A stretch of DNA of 25,257 bases, taken from contig JAQGAU010000648.1 in NCBI GenBank assembly GCA_034698045.1, forward strand, positions 1 to 25,257. The letters run 5' to 3'. Under the pieces are notes generated by a model that saw only the letters and a program-made list of their open reading frames with translations, had not been told where the DNA came from and did no database searches. Position numbers and translations under genes: made by a program. Source of the stretch: Paramacrobiotus richtersi. Its lineage: Eukaryota > Tardigrada > Eutardigrada > Parachela > Macrobiotidae. Shown piece after piece: positions 1 through 10,617 of this stretch (position 1 is its first letter; every line of letters starts with the position of its first letter).

Positions 1-1060
1 TGATCCACTCAAATTTTCCACCTGATTCCACCAGCACATAGAACAAGTCATCAAGCACTCAAAAACATTTCCACTAGTTTCCACCTTGTTCCACTAGCAC
101 ATAGAACAAGTCATGAAGTATTAAAAAAAACCACCAGTTTCCACCTGATTCCACTAGCGCACAGAACAACTCATGAAGTACTTGAAAAATCTTCACTAGT
201 CTCGACCTGTACCACTCGCACATAGAACAACTCATGAAGTACTTGAAAAAATCTTCACTAGTTTCGACCTGTACCACTCGCACATAGAACAAGTCATGAA
301 GTATTAAAAAAACAATATCCACCAGTTTCCACCTCATTCCACCTGCACATGGAACAAGTCATGAAGCACTGAACAAAATTTCCACCAGCTTCCACCTGAT
401 TCATTCTACTATTACATAGAACAAGTCATGAAACACCCAACAAAATTTCCACCAGTTTCCACCTGATTCCACTAGCCCAAATCACAAGTCATGATCCACT
501 CAAATTTTCCACCTGATTCCACTAGCACATAGAACAAGTCATGAAGCATTGAACAAATCTCCACCAGTTTCCACCTGATTCCACTAGCACGTGTAAAAAG
601 TCATGAAGTAATTGAAAAATATCCACCAGTTTCCACCTGATTCCACTAGCACATGGAACAAGTCACGAAGCACTCAAAAGATTTCCACCAGTTTCCACCT
701 GATTCCACTAGCACCCAGAACAAGTCATGAAGCACTCAACGAAATTTCTACCAGTTTCCACCTGATTCATTCCACTATCACATAGAGCAAGTCATGAAGC
801 ACCCAACAAAATTTCCACCAGTTTCCACTGGATTCCACTAGCACATATAACAAGTCATGATCCTTTCAACAAAATTTCTACCAGTTTCCACCTGATTCAT
901 TCCACTATCACATAGAGCAAGTCATGAATCACCCAACAAAATTTTCGTCAGTTTCCACCTAATTCCACTAGCACATGGAACAGGTCATGAAGTACTTGGA
1001 AAATCTCCACCAGTTTCCACCTGATTCCACTCGCACATAGAACAAGTCATGAAGTACTGG
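1..1060. repeat. Minisatellite, ~60 bp period, about 17 diverged units
   Basis: The landmark AACAAGTCATGAAG recurs about every 60-64 bp (near 44, 105, 165, 226, 288, 352, 420, 484, 533, 595, 657, 719, 787, 850, 915, 978 and 1043). Each unit also carries TTTCCACC, AGTTTCCACCTGATTCCACT and AGCACATAG blocks. Units differ by substitutions and small indels, and one (near 484-533) is shortened to about 49 bp. The array is cut by the left window edge, so its full length is unknown. An 87-codon minus-strand ORF at 74-337 is a by-product of the repeat: its peptide repeats with the DNA and has no independent coding signal. Confidence 0.93.
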
Positions 1061-1194
1061 TGCATAGCAATCAAATAGTAGAATTTATGAAAATATAGTA
1101 AGTAAAACAGCCAAGTCAGACAGCAGTTTTAAGCAAGCGGTCAAAGAGTTTTACTACCCAACACTAGTTTTAAACTGGCTTAACTCATGCAAAG

Positions 1195-1660
1195 CAATTC
1201 ACACATCAACACTCAAATAATAACAACTAATTAACTGTTATCAATTATTTGGAAAGTATTACTAATAAATTAATAATAATAAATTAAATAGTAACAAACT
1301 ATTACTAACGAACTGTTTTAACGAATTATTCAAAACATGTCGACAATTAATAATAAATTTTTAGTAATGAACTATTAATAACAAATTACTTAGAAACAAA
1401 TTATTAACCATAAACTTATTATAATAAATTATTAGTGACAAATGATTCTTGATGTTAAGTTATTAGTAACCTACCGAATCAGTAGTATTATTAGTTTGTT
1501 TATGTTTTTATTAGTAATGGTGTTTCATGTTTATTACTTTTAATATTGTCTTATTTTGACTATTATTAATACTCAATCGGCCAATATTATTTGTTATTTT
1601 GTTATTTATTACTACTGTTGACAGATATTATTACCAAAAATATCATTTTTAATACTAAGC
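1195..1660. repeat. AT-rich degenerate tract (AATTATTAATAA-like)
   Basis: This tract is strongly A+T-rich and built from short variants such as AACAAATTATTA, TTATTAGTAA and TAATAATAAATTA. It starts about 140 bp after the minisatellite ends. No open frame of note and no clear constant period are seen. It looks like decayed simple-sequence DNA. Confidence 0.6.
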
Positions 1661-4174
1661 ATGGTTAACCCACTAGCGCCAGGTACCAGAAGGAGTCGGA
1701 ATTTTGACTCCAAACATGGTACGCGCTGGCCATAATGAGAACGGATGACCAGTTTTTGCATGAAATACGTGTACTGCAAAAGCTTCTTTATGCAAGTTTT
1801 TTTTATCCGAATTGGCTTCTACGTCCATCGCAAAACTGAAAAATAGGCAGGGATCAGGTGGTCAATCATTCATGAAGCACGGTCAATCTGGAATGACTGC
1901 TTCCGCAATCATGGGCAGAACTTAGGCCAAGAAAATCAGCGCGAAAGAGCTGGATACAGTATAAGGTATGGTCTAGGCCCTCGGCTGTCTGAAGCAGAGG
2001 ACTGGGAACTACCGCAGGATAAAAGACCAACTTGAGAAAACTTTCTGCGCAGTTGTTTCGCTTCTGAAAAATGTCTTTGCATTCGTGTGGTGGAAAATTC
2101 TTTTGTTCACAAAGCGAAGAACAGCTTAATATTTAGGTCTCTGTATACGGGAAAATATCCCAGTTTTCCAAAGTCAACAAAAGTGCTTTTCACAAAATAA
2201 AATTGTTTTGAAATGATTACATTCAGATTTTAAAAATAGCATATTTCAGCTGCACACCATTCGAATAACCGCTAGGGACATCCTGAAATTCCGAGTCCTG
2301 AAATTGATAGTTTAAAACCTTTCGTGGTGAATTTTTAAGCAGAACAACCCTTTTGCTGTGAAATAAGAGCCATGCGCACTGGTGTCAAAAAATTATTATG
2401 CTGCCTTCGCTGAATTTTGGTGACACAAAATTACCGAACGAAATATTTTTTTTGAACAGATTTTTAGATCTGTAAAGCTCAGTTTTTAGCTCAAAATTCG
2501 CGTTTGTTCAGCTGCGTTAAGTATGTCGATAGCATTAATTCAAATTCCTTTTTCTCATGTTGCCCTGTGTACGTATCTTCCTTCGATGCAGTCATCCAGC
2601 CCCGCAAGCAGCGAATGTACTATCCTAGTACTTTGCGAAATGTTTTGGTCAGTTTCGAAAAGGTGAAAACAGAATGTTTGAAGACCCGACACCGCAGCGT
2701 ATTGATGAAAAATGCTAATGATGATGCTGCTGCTGCTTTTGATGCAAACATTGCAGGAAGTTAGCATAGTATTGTTCCGTTTTTCGTAATTCAGACCAAA
2801 CGCAGGCCTCTTACTGTAGTCCAAGACCAACATTCTTGCTGTATGTAACACAAACAGTACACGTCAATTCGGCTGACCTCTAAAACGCGGCACAGCTTTC
2901 GCGTGTACTCGTATGGGTGTTGTGTACGCTACCGATGCAGTCGGACTGTTCCCTACAAAATCGTGTTTGACGGATGATAGCCTAAGTTTTTTAGCTCACT
3001 TTAAAATTTCAAAAACATCTCAAGGTTGATAGTGGTTCAGGACGATCAGTACATGTATGTATATTTAGGATGAAAGGTTCCCAGAAGTTTGGATGACCGC
3101 TGAATTATCAAAGAAAGAAATGTGTTAAAGTAGCTTTTCAATTCTGTTGCGCAATAATTATGCCAACTTCAGCAGTAACATATATGAAAATCCAGCACTT
3201 TCTTTTTGCTTATAGTTAGGGCTTATTTTGCGAGAGTGCAACAGTCTTACACGTAAGTACGCTGCACTCCTTGTGCTAAGCAGAAGAAACCTTCATTCTG
3301 TTAGAATTCAGGATATTTTACTGTTGACGATTTTTTCCTCGACTCTGGGTTGAAAATTACGCCCCACTCACCTGCACGATACGGGCAGAAAGAAGAATTT
3401 ATAACGTGTAATAATATAACTGCCACCCGCTGGTGGGCCACGTTAAAAACCCAGTGAAACAAAGTTTGAGGTTTTGTAAAAATTAATGATAATATCTTGT
3501 ACATCATCGTACAGCTGATGTCGAACACATGACACGGCGTACTACACATCGTACTACGGCAGTACCTGAGTACTTCTACGGTACCTTCAGTGGCGCAGTG
3601 ATCGAAAGTGCCATCGCGGTCATGCACTGGCAACACTATTACAATAAAGCCTAGCAACTGCAGGAAAAAATCAAAAACCATAACAGTTGCCGCCTCACGG
3701 TTTCTTGAGATCTATTCAGAATCGATTCGAAGACGTCTGTTCTAATCTAGTTCAAAACCATTGTTGCCGGCAAAGCGGTTCGAAGCCAGGGAGAAAATTA
3801 AGTCTTGCGTAATTTTGAAACGCCGAAAATTACTGTGCCCATCCTTTCAGTGACACGCAGCCAAAGATAATCCGGACACTTTTGCCGAGAGCCATATTCT
3901 CGGCTGACTAATTCTGTTCATCGCGTACTGGACAGCAGATGACCAGTAAAATTAATCTCGTTAATTTTGGGCCGACTTGGAGGCATGAAAAGGTCATGAA
4001 AAGGTCCTACTCATAAAAGGTCATGAATGGTGTGTGAATGGAACTTGCTCTCAACTGGGCCAGCGACATTCTTTCCATGGAGACTATACATTTTCAAACA
4101 AACTTACTGTACATATAAAAATGTAGGCTACAAAGCAACATTTGAACATCGGCATTCCCATTTCGGAGACGGCA
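1661..4174. other. Gene-poor stretch, no supported gene
   Basis: Several short ORFs occur on both strands (for example 2504-2764 plus, 2555-2851 minus, 3301-3681 minus), but they overlap each other and show no domain, signal peptide or flanking splice signals that I recognise. A short GATGATGCTGCTGCTGC run lies near 2720. I see no RNA gene or regulatory array here. Confidence 0.5.
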
Positions 4175-4823
4175 GTTAAGGAGGCTTAAGGCCAGACTAC
4201 AGTCAAATATCGGATTTTACGCAACAGAGTACACCTACGTGGATGTAGGCATTAAAGCACACCCATACAATGCTTTTAGAAGTGAAAAGATGGACCTCCC
4301 TTGTCTTCTTGTCCGTTTGTGCGCGTAATAAGCGGTTGTTCTGCAATACGGTAAAAAGTTTAAACAGAGATGCTTTTAAAATCCACGTTTCCATCCGATT
4401 TATTTAACCGGTACATAAATAAAGGCGTACAAATGTGATGATCATTCTGAACGAGATTCAGCCAGAACGGATGGCTGGAAAATTAAATGAATTTCAAAAA
4501 TTGTAAACTTTATTTCAAGATTTCACAGCCACCCGTTCTGGCTGAAACTGGTTCAGAATGAGCATCACATTTATGCGCATTTATTGATGTGTCTCAAAAA
4601 TAAATCAGATGGAAACGTGAATTTTTGGAGCGGCATCTCTGTTTAAACTTTTCGAACGTATTGCAGCACAACCGCATATTGTACGCACAAACGTACAAAA
4701 AGACAATGGAGATCCATCTTGTCACTTGCGAAACCATTGTATGGGTGTTGGCGGTTGTCTGCATCCGTGTAGTGGCGACATCAACTATACGACCATCGGT
4801 TTAGCCGGATATTCTCCTTAAAC
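4175..4823. repeat. Large imperfect inverted repeat (foldback/MITE-like), ~650 bp
   Basis: The left arm (about 4175-4490) and right arm (about 4512-4823) are reverse complements around a short centre near 4500. Matching blocks include CCCATACAATG (4262) with CATTGTATGGG (4734), GTTTAAACAGAGATGC (4358) with GCATCTCTGTTTAAAC (4634), CGTTTCCATCCGATTTATT (4385) with AATAAATCAGATGGAAACG (4599), and GATTCAGCCAGAACGG with CCGTTCTGGCTGAAAC next to the centre. Identity is highest near the centre and falls outward; the ends match as GTTAAGGA / TCCTTAAAC. I found no convincing target duplication. A foldback transposon or a decayed inverted duplication both fit. Confidence 0.85.
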
Positions 4824-5640
4824 ATACGGTCAAAATTTGAGAGTCACCCGAAGCGTAGTGCAGCGGCACGGAGACCGCCTTCCGGGTGCCGGCGTCACTG
4901 TTTTTTTTCCATTCGTATTGCCGATTCTGCATACATACAAAGCATGTGTTTCCGACAACTTTTCGTGCTCTTTCCATTGGAAAACCAACCAGGAAGATAT
5001 CTGGTTTCTGTGAATTTCTTAAATTGTTGATCGGTTCGTGGAAAATCTTACCGTGACGCTGGATGGGTAATCCGTTTAAGTGCTCTTACTGGTATCAAAA
5101 AATTGTACGGAAATCAAAACAATCTAAGATATGCAAAACAAGTATAAGTCGTATGACGATACGATCTGGTAAAAATGTTGGTAAATACATAAAAGCTCAT
5201 TATAAAAACGAAGTTCTTATAAAAGTGTTATTATGTCCGGTACTTTTTTAACTCAGTTCGAATACTGAAACAAAATAAAACGGGTGAGGTTGCATGACGC
5301 AGTACTGCGGCTACTGCCGCTGATGACGCATAGCCATGTTAATGAAACAGCGCGACCTCACCCTTCTCTGCGTGACTGAGTTTACTGAAAGTCTTGTTTT
5401 GTTGTATGTTATTTAGCTGTAATGTTTCTTTTGCGAATAATAGTGTACTCCTCAGATATTTTAGTACGACTTTTGGTTTCTGTTGACTATTGTACGAATT
5501 AATCAGGATATAGCTAGACCAGTTTTAAGGCTAATAACCTACACAGTACTACTCTGTATTCTGCGAATTGTGATATCGCTTTGCCAATACACGCATTTTT
5601 AAATCAGTTTTTGAAACGAAGCGAACGATAACGGTAGCGA
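4824..5640. other. Intergenic stretch without a supported gene
   Basis: Nothing protein-coding stands out. A 62-codon plus-strand ORF at 5063-5251 has no recognisable features. The stretch includes the small hairpin at 5282-5363, listed separately. Confidence 0.45.
5282..5363. repeat. Short hairpin with ~12-bp inverted ends
   Basis: GGGTGAGGTTGC at 5282-5293 pairs with GCGACCTCACCC at 5352-5363, with one mismatch. Inside, GCGGCTACTGCCGC and two ATGACGCA copies add further symmetry. The 82-bp segment could be a very small MITE or a transcribed hairpin. Nothing nearby shows expression. Confidence 0.5.
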
Positions 5641-5651
5641 ACGCTCGAAGG

Positions 5652-5815
5652 TCACGTGGCCTTTCACATTTTTCACATTTAAGCCAAAATTAACAGCGGT
5701 AAATGTACTGACGTCATACCACGTGGTCTTTCACAAATTTCACGCTTATTGCACCGAGAAAAAAGGTTGTACTTGTACAGCGCAAACTCTAGAATCACGT
5801 GGTCTTTCACAGTTT
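5652..5815 (+). repeat. Three spaced copies of a CACGTGG-CTTTCACA motif
   Basis: Three copies of CACGTGG(C/T)CTTTCACA followed by TTTTCAC or ATTTCAC begin at 5653, 5720 and 5796. CACGTG is the canonical palindromic E-box core. Copy two is preceded by TGACGTCA (5710-5717), a CRE-type palindrome. The copies share about 20-25 bp while the intervening sequence is unrelated, which is not how a simple tandem repeat decays. This may be a binding-site cluster, but no promoter is identified beside it. Confidence 0.6.
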
Positions 5816-6957
5816 TCACCATTTCGATAGGCAGAGAAACAAACAATACTACACAAACCTTCAGTGGACTAAATGATATGGGAGTGCAAAACCTCCAGAA
5901 AATGTACTACCGCATCGTACTTTAAGGTTCTTACTACTGCTCATACCTTATAGTTCGTACTTCAGCTTGAACTACTATTTACTAAAAACGCCTGCGCGGA
6001 GCCTTGACCTTTTTTTAATTTACAGCAAACAGAAACAGTTAAAAGTTATCAATACGTAAGTTGGCTTAACTGTTAAGCGTCTACAAAGCAAGAATCAGCA
6101 AGATTACGATCTTGAGTCTTTGACCCAATTCCCGGAGGCCAATTGCTAGCAGACGACAGTGAGCACATAAGAGATGGTTTTTGCGCTATCTGTAAGTTTA
6201 AAAATAGCTCTCAATAATGCCCACAAGGCATTCGGCTGCGGAATAGTGTGCCGCTGTCCTACCTATTCATGAAAAAAAGAGAAATCTCTGGAATGAGAAA
6301 GTTTTTCCGATTTGGGCTTGCGAGACGTCAGTCGACGTTTTTTGGCCCAGAAAGACTAACAACTGAAACAGAGTTCGAGAATGTTTGAAAAAATTAAATA
6401 AATAAAACAAAACAAAACGCTTTCTAAAAATGTTTGTTTCAGATTCATTTTGTTTATTCATTATTTTCTCTCTTTGTCTGATGGATAGCCAGTGGATAAT
6501 GCATGCAGCTGAATGCCTTGCGCATCCAGCCAACCAGAGCTATTTTGTAAAAATTCTAAAAAACGATAGCTCAGTTTAAAATTTGTTTATCCTGAAAAGC
6601 CTGCGTAAAATGTAAGATAAAGTGATTTGTCATAATATTACGTTTTTGCAATACAAACTGCATTCTCGCATTTCCGCCAAAACGTGACCAAGGCTTAAAA
6701 TTTAAAAATTCATTTTAAAATGGACGGTTCGAATCCGTTAATAAAAAAATGCCTTTTGTCTAGAAAAACGATGTTTTTAGAAGATTTGGGGTGCACTAGA
6801 GACAACATCGCTGCCAGAGCCTCACAGATAGCAGGCGTGTAGAACCACTCTGACGAAATCGGGTTTCCCTTAATAACTTTAAAAATGCATAACTTTTCAC
6901 TGTTTATGTTTGGTATAAATTAAGAAATTTCCCAGTATACTCACCATATTTAGTAGA
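5816..6957. other. Intergenic stretch without a supported gene
   Basis: No coding region is supported. The 88-codon minus ORF at 6267-6533 has no recognisable features. A tRNA-like T-arm (GGTTCGAATCC at 6724-6734) stands alone without an A box or acceptor stem. Confidence 0.45.
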
Positions 6958-7967
6958 TTATATTGATATGAAACGCGTATTTATTCGTAACTCATAGCCA
7001 AAAAGGCTTACTTGTGAGTGCAACACAAAATCGGGATGTTGCGGTGTCTTACCAAATACACTGATAGCAAAGACTGCCAGTCCCACCGCTAACTGGGCTA
7101 ATGTAGAACACTTCAAGACATCCAAGTCATCGTTATGGAGCTGCGAGGCATTGTAACGGGAGCGCTGGTAAACATTCAGAAAAACGCTATTAATGGGATC
7201 TACAAGCAAGGTTCTGCACGTATCTGTACAGACAATTGTTATACGAATATGTGACATTGAGGGTTTTATGTAACGTTGCGTTGATGTTAGAAACAGATAC
7301 TGCAGATGTTACGGTTACCGACGTATATGGATCACGTACTGTCCTTACATCCGCTACAACAGTTTGCAGGCACGCTGTCTTTTCGCATGTCTGCCATCCA
7401 TGCCGACAACTCACCGCGCAGTTCAGCTGGACGTACGTTTGCGCGCCAAGGCCATTCAAGCACGCAGCCACTCCCACCAAGAACTCGGCAATAAACAAGA
7501 AACAACTCCACACCCAAAACCAGCGCTGATCGAAGCATGTACATGGATGCCCATTTGCTCCACAATATCCGGGCGTCCCGCAACCGCCACGATCTCGCTC
7601 AGTTTGAACGTAACGCTCAAGGCTACAACACCGACAGTGACGGCACTGACTACTTCGAAGGCATCCACAATCAATCGCTCTCGAGGTTTTGACCGCAATG
7701 CATACAAACCAATCAAGAAGGATGCGATACTTAACAGGGAAATGGTGTATTCAGCTGGGATGCTGTAGGGAGAAACGGCATACTGCAGGAGCTTATCATT
7801 GGTAGATGCTGTGAATAAAGAAAAACGTTGTGCCTTATTGACTGATTTTTAGGCTGTATAACTTCCTGACCGATTATTGATATGGCAGAGATGAAGAACC
7901 CTGTTGCAAGCTGGATAACAGAACATGTTGCCTGTATTTTTCTGACTGACTTCACTGACGAGTACAT
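6958..7967 (-). CDS. Probable multi-exon four-helix membrane protein, CD20/MS4A-like layout
   Basis: The proposed ATG is at 7967 (MYSSVKSVRKIQATC), directly before a first hydrophobic segment (SVIQLATGFFISAISII). Exon a ends at 7871 on donor GTCAGG. Exon b begins at 7808 after a good acceptor (TTCTTTATTCACAG); both junctions are phase 1. Exon b holds helix 2 (YTISLLSIASFLIGLYALR), a short basic loop (SKPRER) and helix 3 (VVSAVTVGVVALSV). A short N-terminus, two close helices and a basic turn resemble CD20/MS4A-like tetraspans; this is topology, not a proven homology. The next part, about 7590-7370, is hydrophobic in more than one frame (FWVWSCFLFIAEFLVG or ALVLGVELFLVYC), so the exon limits are uncertain. 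A last exon near 7200-7050 has helix LAQLAVGLAVFAISVF, then GTAAGA, and the frame ends at 6958. It could also be a decaying gene with a frameshift. Confidence 0.42.
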
Positions 7968-8546
7968 CGTGAATGTCAGGAAGAACTCCAAAGAAGTACT
8001 GTTACACTCTTGTAACTGTCTGGCTCGGACGATTGTTGAAGTGTAGCGGTAATGGTCGAACTAGATGAAGCCGGTGAAAGCAGACCGCATTAACCACGAC
8101 TCATCAAACAGTTTGAAACCGTCAGATTGTAATCAGATTGCCCGAGGGACTGTTATAATTTGGCTGTTGTTCCAACATGCATAGCAGGATATGCAGGTTA
8201 GTACTCCGCGGTAAAAGGCAGTTTCAGAGGCCATTTGAAAGTTAGCATAAACCTCTGTGGCTTGACAGTACCATAGTGAAAAAATTGATGAAAATGATGA
8301 TAAGAAAGTGCAGAAATCAGAGCACGAAAACACGGGCAGGAGACAACACAGTAATATAAACCAGAGCCAACAAAGTCCAACTGTCTGCGCAAACACGGAA
8401 GCGGTGAAGTATTCAGTGCAAAGTGCGGTTTGAAGTTAACGCAGTCTTCATAAGGGCCTCCGGTGAAGACGGCTTTTGCAAAAACTCCTTCGCGACAACG
8501 ATGAAGGACGCACAAATGGTGAATGTCTATAAATAAATCGCGAGTT
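7968..8546. other. Spacer between the two membrane-protein genes
   Basis: Two overlapping minus-strand ORFs (8133-8396 and 8198-8515) are open here but share DNA in different frames and show no recognised domain. The stretch may be 3' flank of the Gr-like gene and promoter of the four-helix gene downstream of it on the same strand. Confidence 0.4.
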
Positions 8547-10005
8547 TCAGTCCTTGTTAGTGAATCTGTGAACGCGAACCTGCCCGTACCGCAACAAAAA
8601 GCTGACGAGTGGCATAAACGAGATGAAGCCCTTCAACAGCAATGGTCTGATCCTTGCTCTTGGCCAGAAAGAGATGTAGAATCCGTCGAAGTTTGTTGCC
8701 CTTTGTGGAAAAGTTGTTTGATTAGATATACGCAAGTGTAGGAAAACCACACTACTACCTCGTCTCGCTGCAAAGCATTCAACGATGCGTCGGCATATCG
8801 ACACAGCTCTTCGTGGATCTCCAATGACTGAAACAGTTGTAAAATAACGTGGAGCTGCAATGACCCTGGAATTGTCTTAGCGACGGTAGCACAGTACAAG
8901 GTAGCGATAAAATTTAGCGAACCTTTTCGTGCATTCGGAAAAGTGGAATCAGCAGAACCCCAGCACAGAATGCATGATGCGCTGTGAGTATCAGTTTGTA
9001 GAGGATGTATCAATTACTAAAGGTCACCGACGCTGTATTCAGAAACCAAGTTGTCAACAGTCCAACCATACCAACGAAATCACACAGGTACGATACAGTG
9101 AAAATCAATCCAAATGCGCCGTTAACATCCTGACATGTGTTGATAATGCTTGAGTGTAAACGAAGCATGTGCTGTAAAGCACGCTCCGGATGCGAGTACT
9201 CTGGTGTTTTGTTCACGTTATTTACCGACGGGCTAGCGTGGGATCCACTTGTGCAAGAAAGAAACCATTGCCGTTCTCGTTGCAGGCCTTCCTGAATTTG
9301 ACCAAGGCAGGTGTCGAGAATTAGCGCGCATCCAATCAGCAGTATGGAAAGCTGCATGGATAGCAGATTGGGCACCGTGACAAACATCTCGCTAAGAAGA
9401 GCCGCTGTCCATGTAGGAAATAACTGCGGAACCGGATCGAACGGATTACCTTTGGTTGCAGTCCATTTTCGTGCAGAAAACTGTATGCTCCAAGCCAATG
9501 GTTCGGTCACGGCGCGAACGAAAATTGAATACACCGTCAGAGCGGCGATTTGCCATTTCCACCTCGCACTGTAGCGACGTATTACACTATCAGGTATTGC
9601 CATAATAGCCAGTCTGTTCAGGTTGTTGAAGAGACCAAATAACGTGCGTCTCTTGAGCACGAAGACAATCGTTAGAGGAACAATCGCGCGCAACGAGGTG
9701 GCCATGAGCGGGCTCACATTAACAACATCCAGCAAAGACGCTTCCGGCCTTTCTGTTCCGCCTGGAGGCAGTCCAAAGAGCCTGAGATAAATATTCGCCA
9801 TTCCAAGGCCTGCTAGAAACCACCCCCCACCCAGGAGCAGAACAGCGGTAAAGGTCATGAACAACCAGCAGACGAGGGAAACCTTCTCTGGCAGGACAAG
9901 ACCGACGCATCGTAGAATGCCCATTTGAAACCACAGAACGCTGTTAACTGGATGTTTTGTGATAAGTAGCTCTTGCGTAGAATCATCGTCCCGGTCTGCT
10001 TTCAT
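8547..10005 (-). CDS. Seven-transmembrane gustatory-receptor-like chemoreceptor, two exons
   Basis: Exon 1 starts at ATG 10005 and is open for about 329 codons. It has hydrophobic segments near residues 43-68, 95-120, 150-177, 205-235 and 295-325. The region before the last of these (LRLHSSIINTCQDVNGAFG, then a long hydrophobic stretch) matches the arthropod Gr pattern of a short helix, VN-x-x-FG, then a transmembrane segment. My preferred splice joins donor A|GTAATT (exon end 9018, phase 1) to acceptor TTTACAACTGTTTCAG (exon start 8827), giving one open frame of about 422 aa, the usual Gr length. Exon 2 ends with a TM7-like segment (FYISFWPRAR...FMPLVSFLLRYGQ) and stops at 8547. Family members are ligand-gated ion channels of sensory neurons. 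A stronger-looking donor, GTGACC at 9027, gives another frame (SLEIHEELCRYADASL) that then needs a frameshift to reach TM7, so exon 2 or its integrity is uncertain. Confidence 0.68.
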
Positions 10006-10044
10006 TCTTGGGTGGTTAATTGAACAGTAGCTTCAGAATGCTTA

Positions 10045-10200
10045 CTAGTTGTTTAGCTCGTTGATGAAGTGCGGGTTTACGTACCCAACCATTGTAAAGT
10101 AAAGAGTTATTAGTATCGCTGGAGACGATATGGCGAGAAATGCTATACCCTTGATCAATGCAAGTGCATTTTGCGGGACGCAAAGGTAAGCAATGTTAAC
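10045..10200 (-). CDS. Possible terminal exon of an unidentified membrane protein
   Basis: After an acceptor-like TTTACATGTCGCAG the minus frame from 10200 reads VNIAYLCVPQNALALIKG, then a hydrophobic segment (IAFLAISSPAILITLYFTMVG), then a short polar tail, and stops at 10045. This is the shape of a last exon with one helix. No upstream exon is evident: the next 5' sequence is spacer and then the relic gene at 10618. It could be a remnant of a second chemoreceptor or four-helix gene, or a chance ORF. Confidence 0.3.
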   Translation of the reverse strand, partial: VNIAYLCVPQNALALIKGIAFLAISSPAILITLYFTMVGYVNPHFINELNN

Positions 10201-10617
10201 CTGCGACATGTAAACGTGTAATGCGAAGGTTCGTAAACCAAGGCAAACAGTGCACATATCGGATTGTCCTGACGGCACTTAGGTGCATGCTTATGCACAT
10301 TTAGAAAGTATTCATTCGGTGACAAATGTGGTCCCGGTTATATGGGCAGACGAAGGTTGTCACGCAGCTAAACCAACAAACGCAAAACGAATACAGTACA
10401 GTGAAATATTTATATTAATTATGCTGACAGTAGGATTGTTTCACTGCATCGCGGCCCACTCGACGTCGAGTGCACTTCCTGACGTGTGCAACTATCGAGG
10501 ACTACTCAGTCACTACTTGCTGATAATGATTACGGAAGCCTAATTTGTTAAAGATTCGAAACCCGAATCTATTGCGTGAACGCCCTTCCTTCCGCCCATC
10601 CAAAAATGGAAATCTCC
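10201..10617. other. Spacer between membrane-protein region and gene array
   Basis: No gene is supported. The array's homology stops near 10618, so the relic copy 0 lost its 3' part at or near this junction. The plus ORF 10283-10543 has no recognisable features. Confidence 0.4.

Noticed and set aside
74-337. 87-codon minus-strand ORF with repeated peptide
   Set aside because: It is a translation of the minisatellite; the open frame follows from the 60-bp period and breaks where unit lengths change.
1-1060. CRISPR-like regular repeats
   Set aside because: There are no unique spacers between identical repeats; the whole unit is repeated and the genome is eukaryotic.
2504-2851. Overlapping ORFs on both strands
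   Set aside because: They overlap in opposite directions with no recognisable features; the shared openness is probably chance.
3301-3681. 126-codon minus-strand ORF
   Set aside because: No domain, signal or splice context; composition and neighbours look non-coding.
4850-4915. tRNA-like GC-rich stretch after the palindrome (AGCGTAGTGCAGCGG)
   Set aside because: It vaguely resembles an A box, but no T-arm or closing stem could be drawn.
6724-6734. tRNA T-arm / B-box sequence GGTTCGAATCC
   Set aside because: No A box, anticodon arm or acceptor pairing is found upstream at tRNA spacing.
7236-7768. Three plus-strand ORFs through the four-helix gene
   Set aside because: They are antisense to hydrophobic, splice-supported minus-strand frames.
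8133-8515. Extra exon of the Gr-like gene
   Set aside because: Two frames are open but neither resembles a Gr C-terminus, and TM7 is already accounted for at about 8550-8680.
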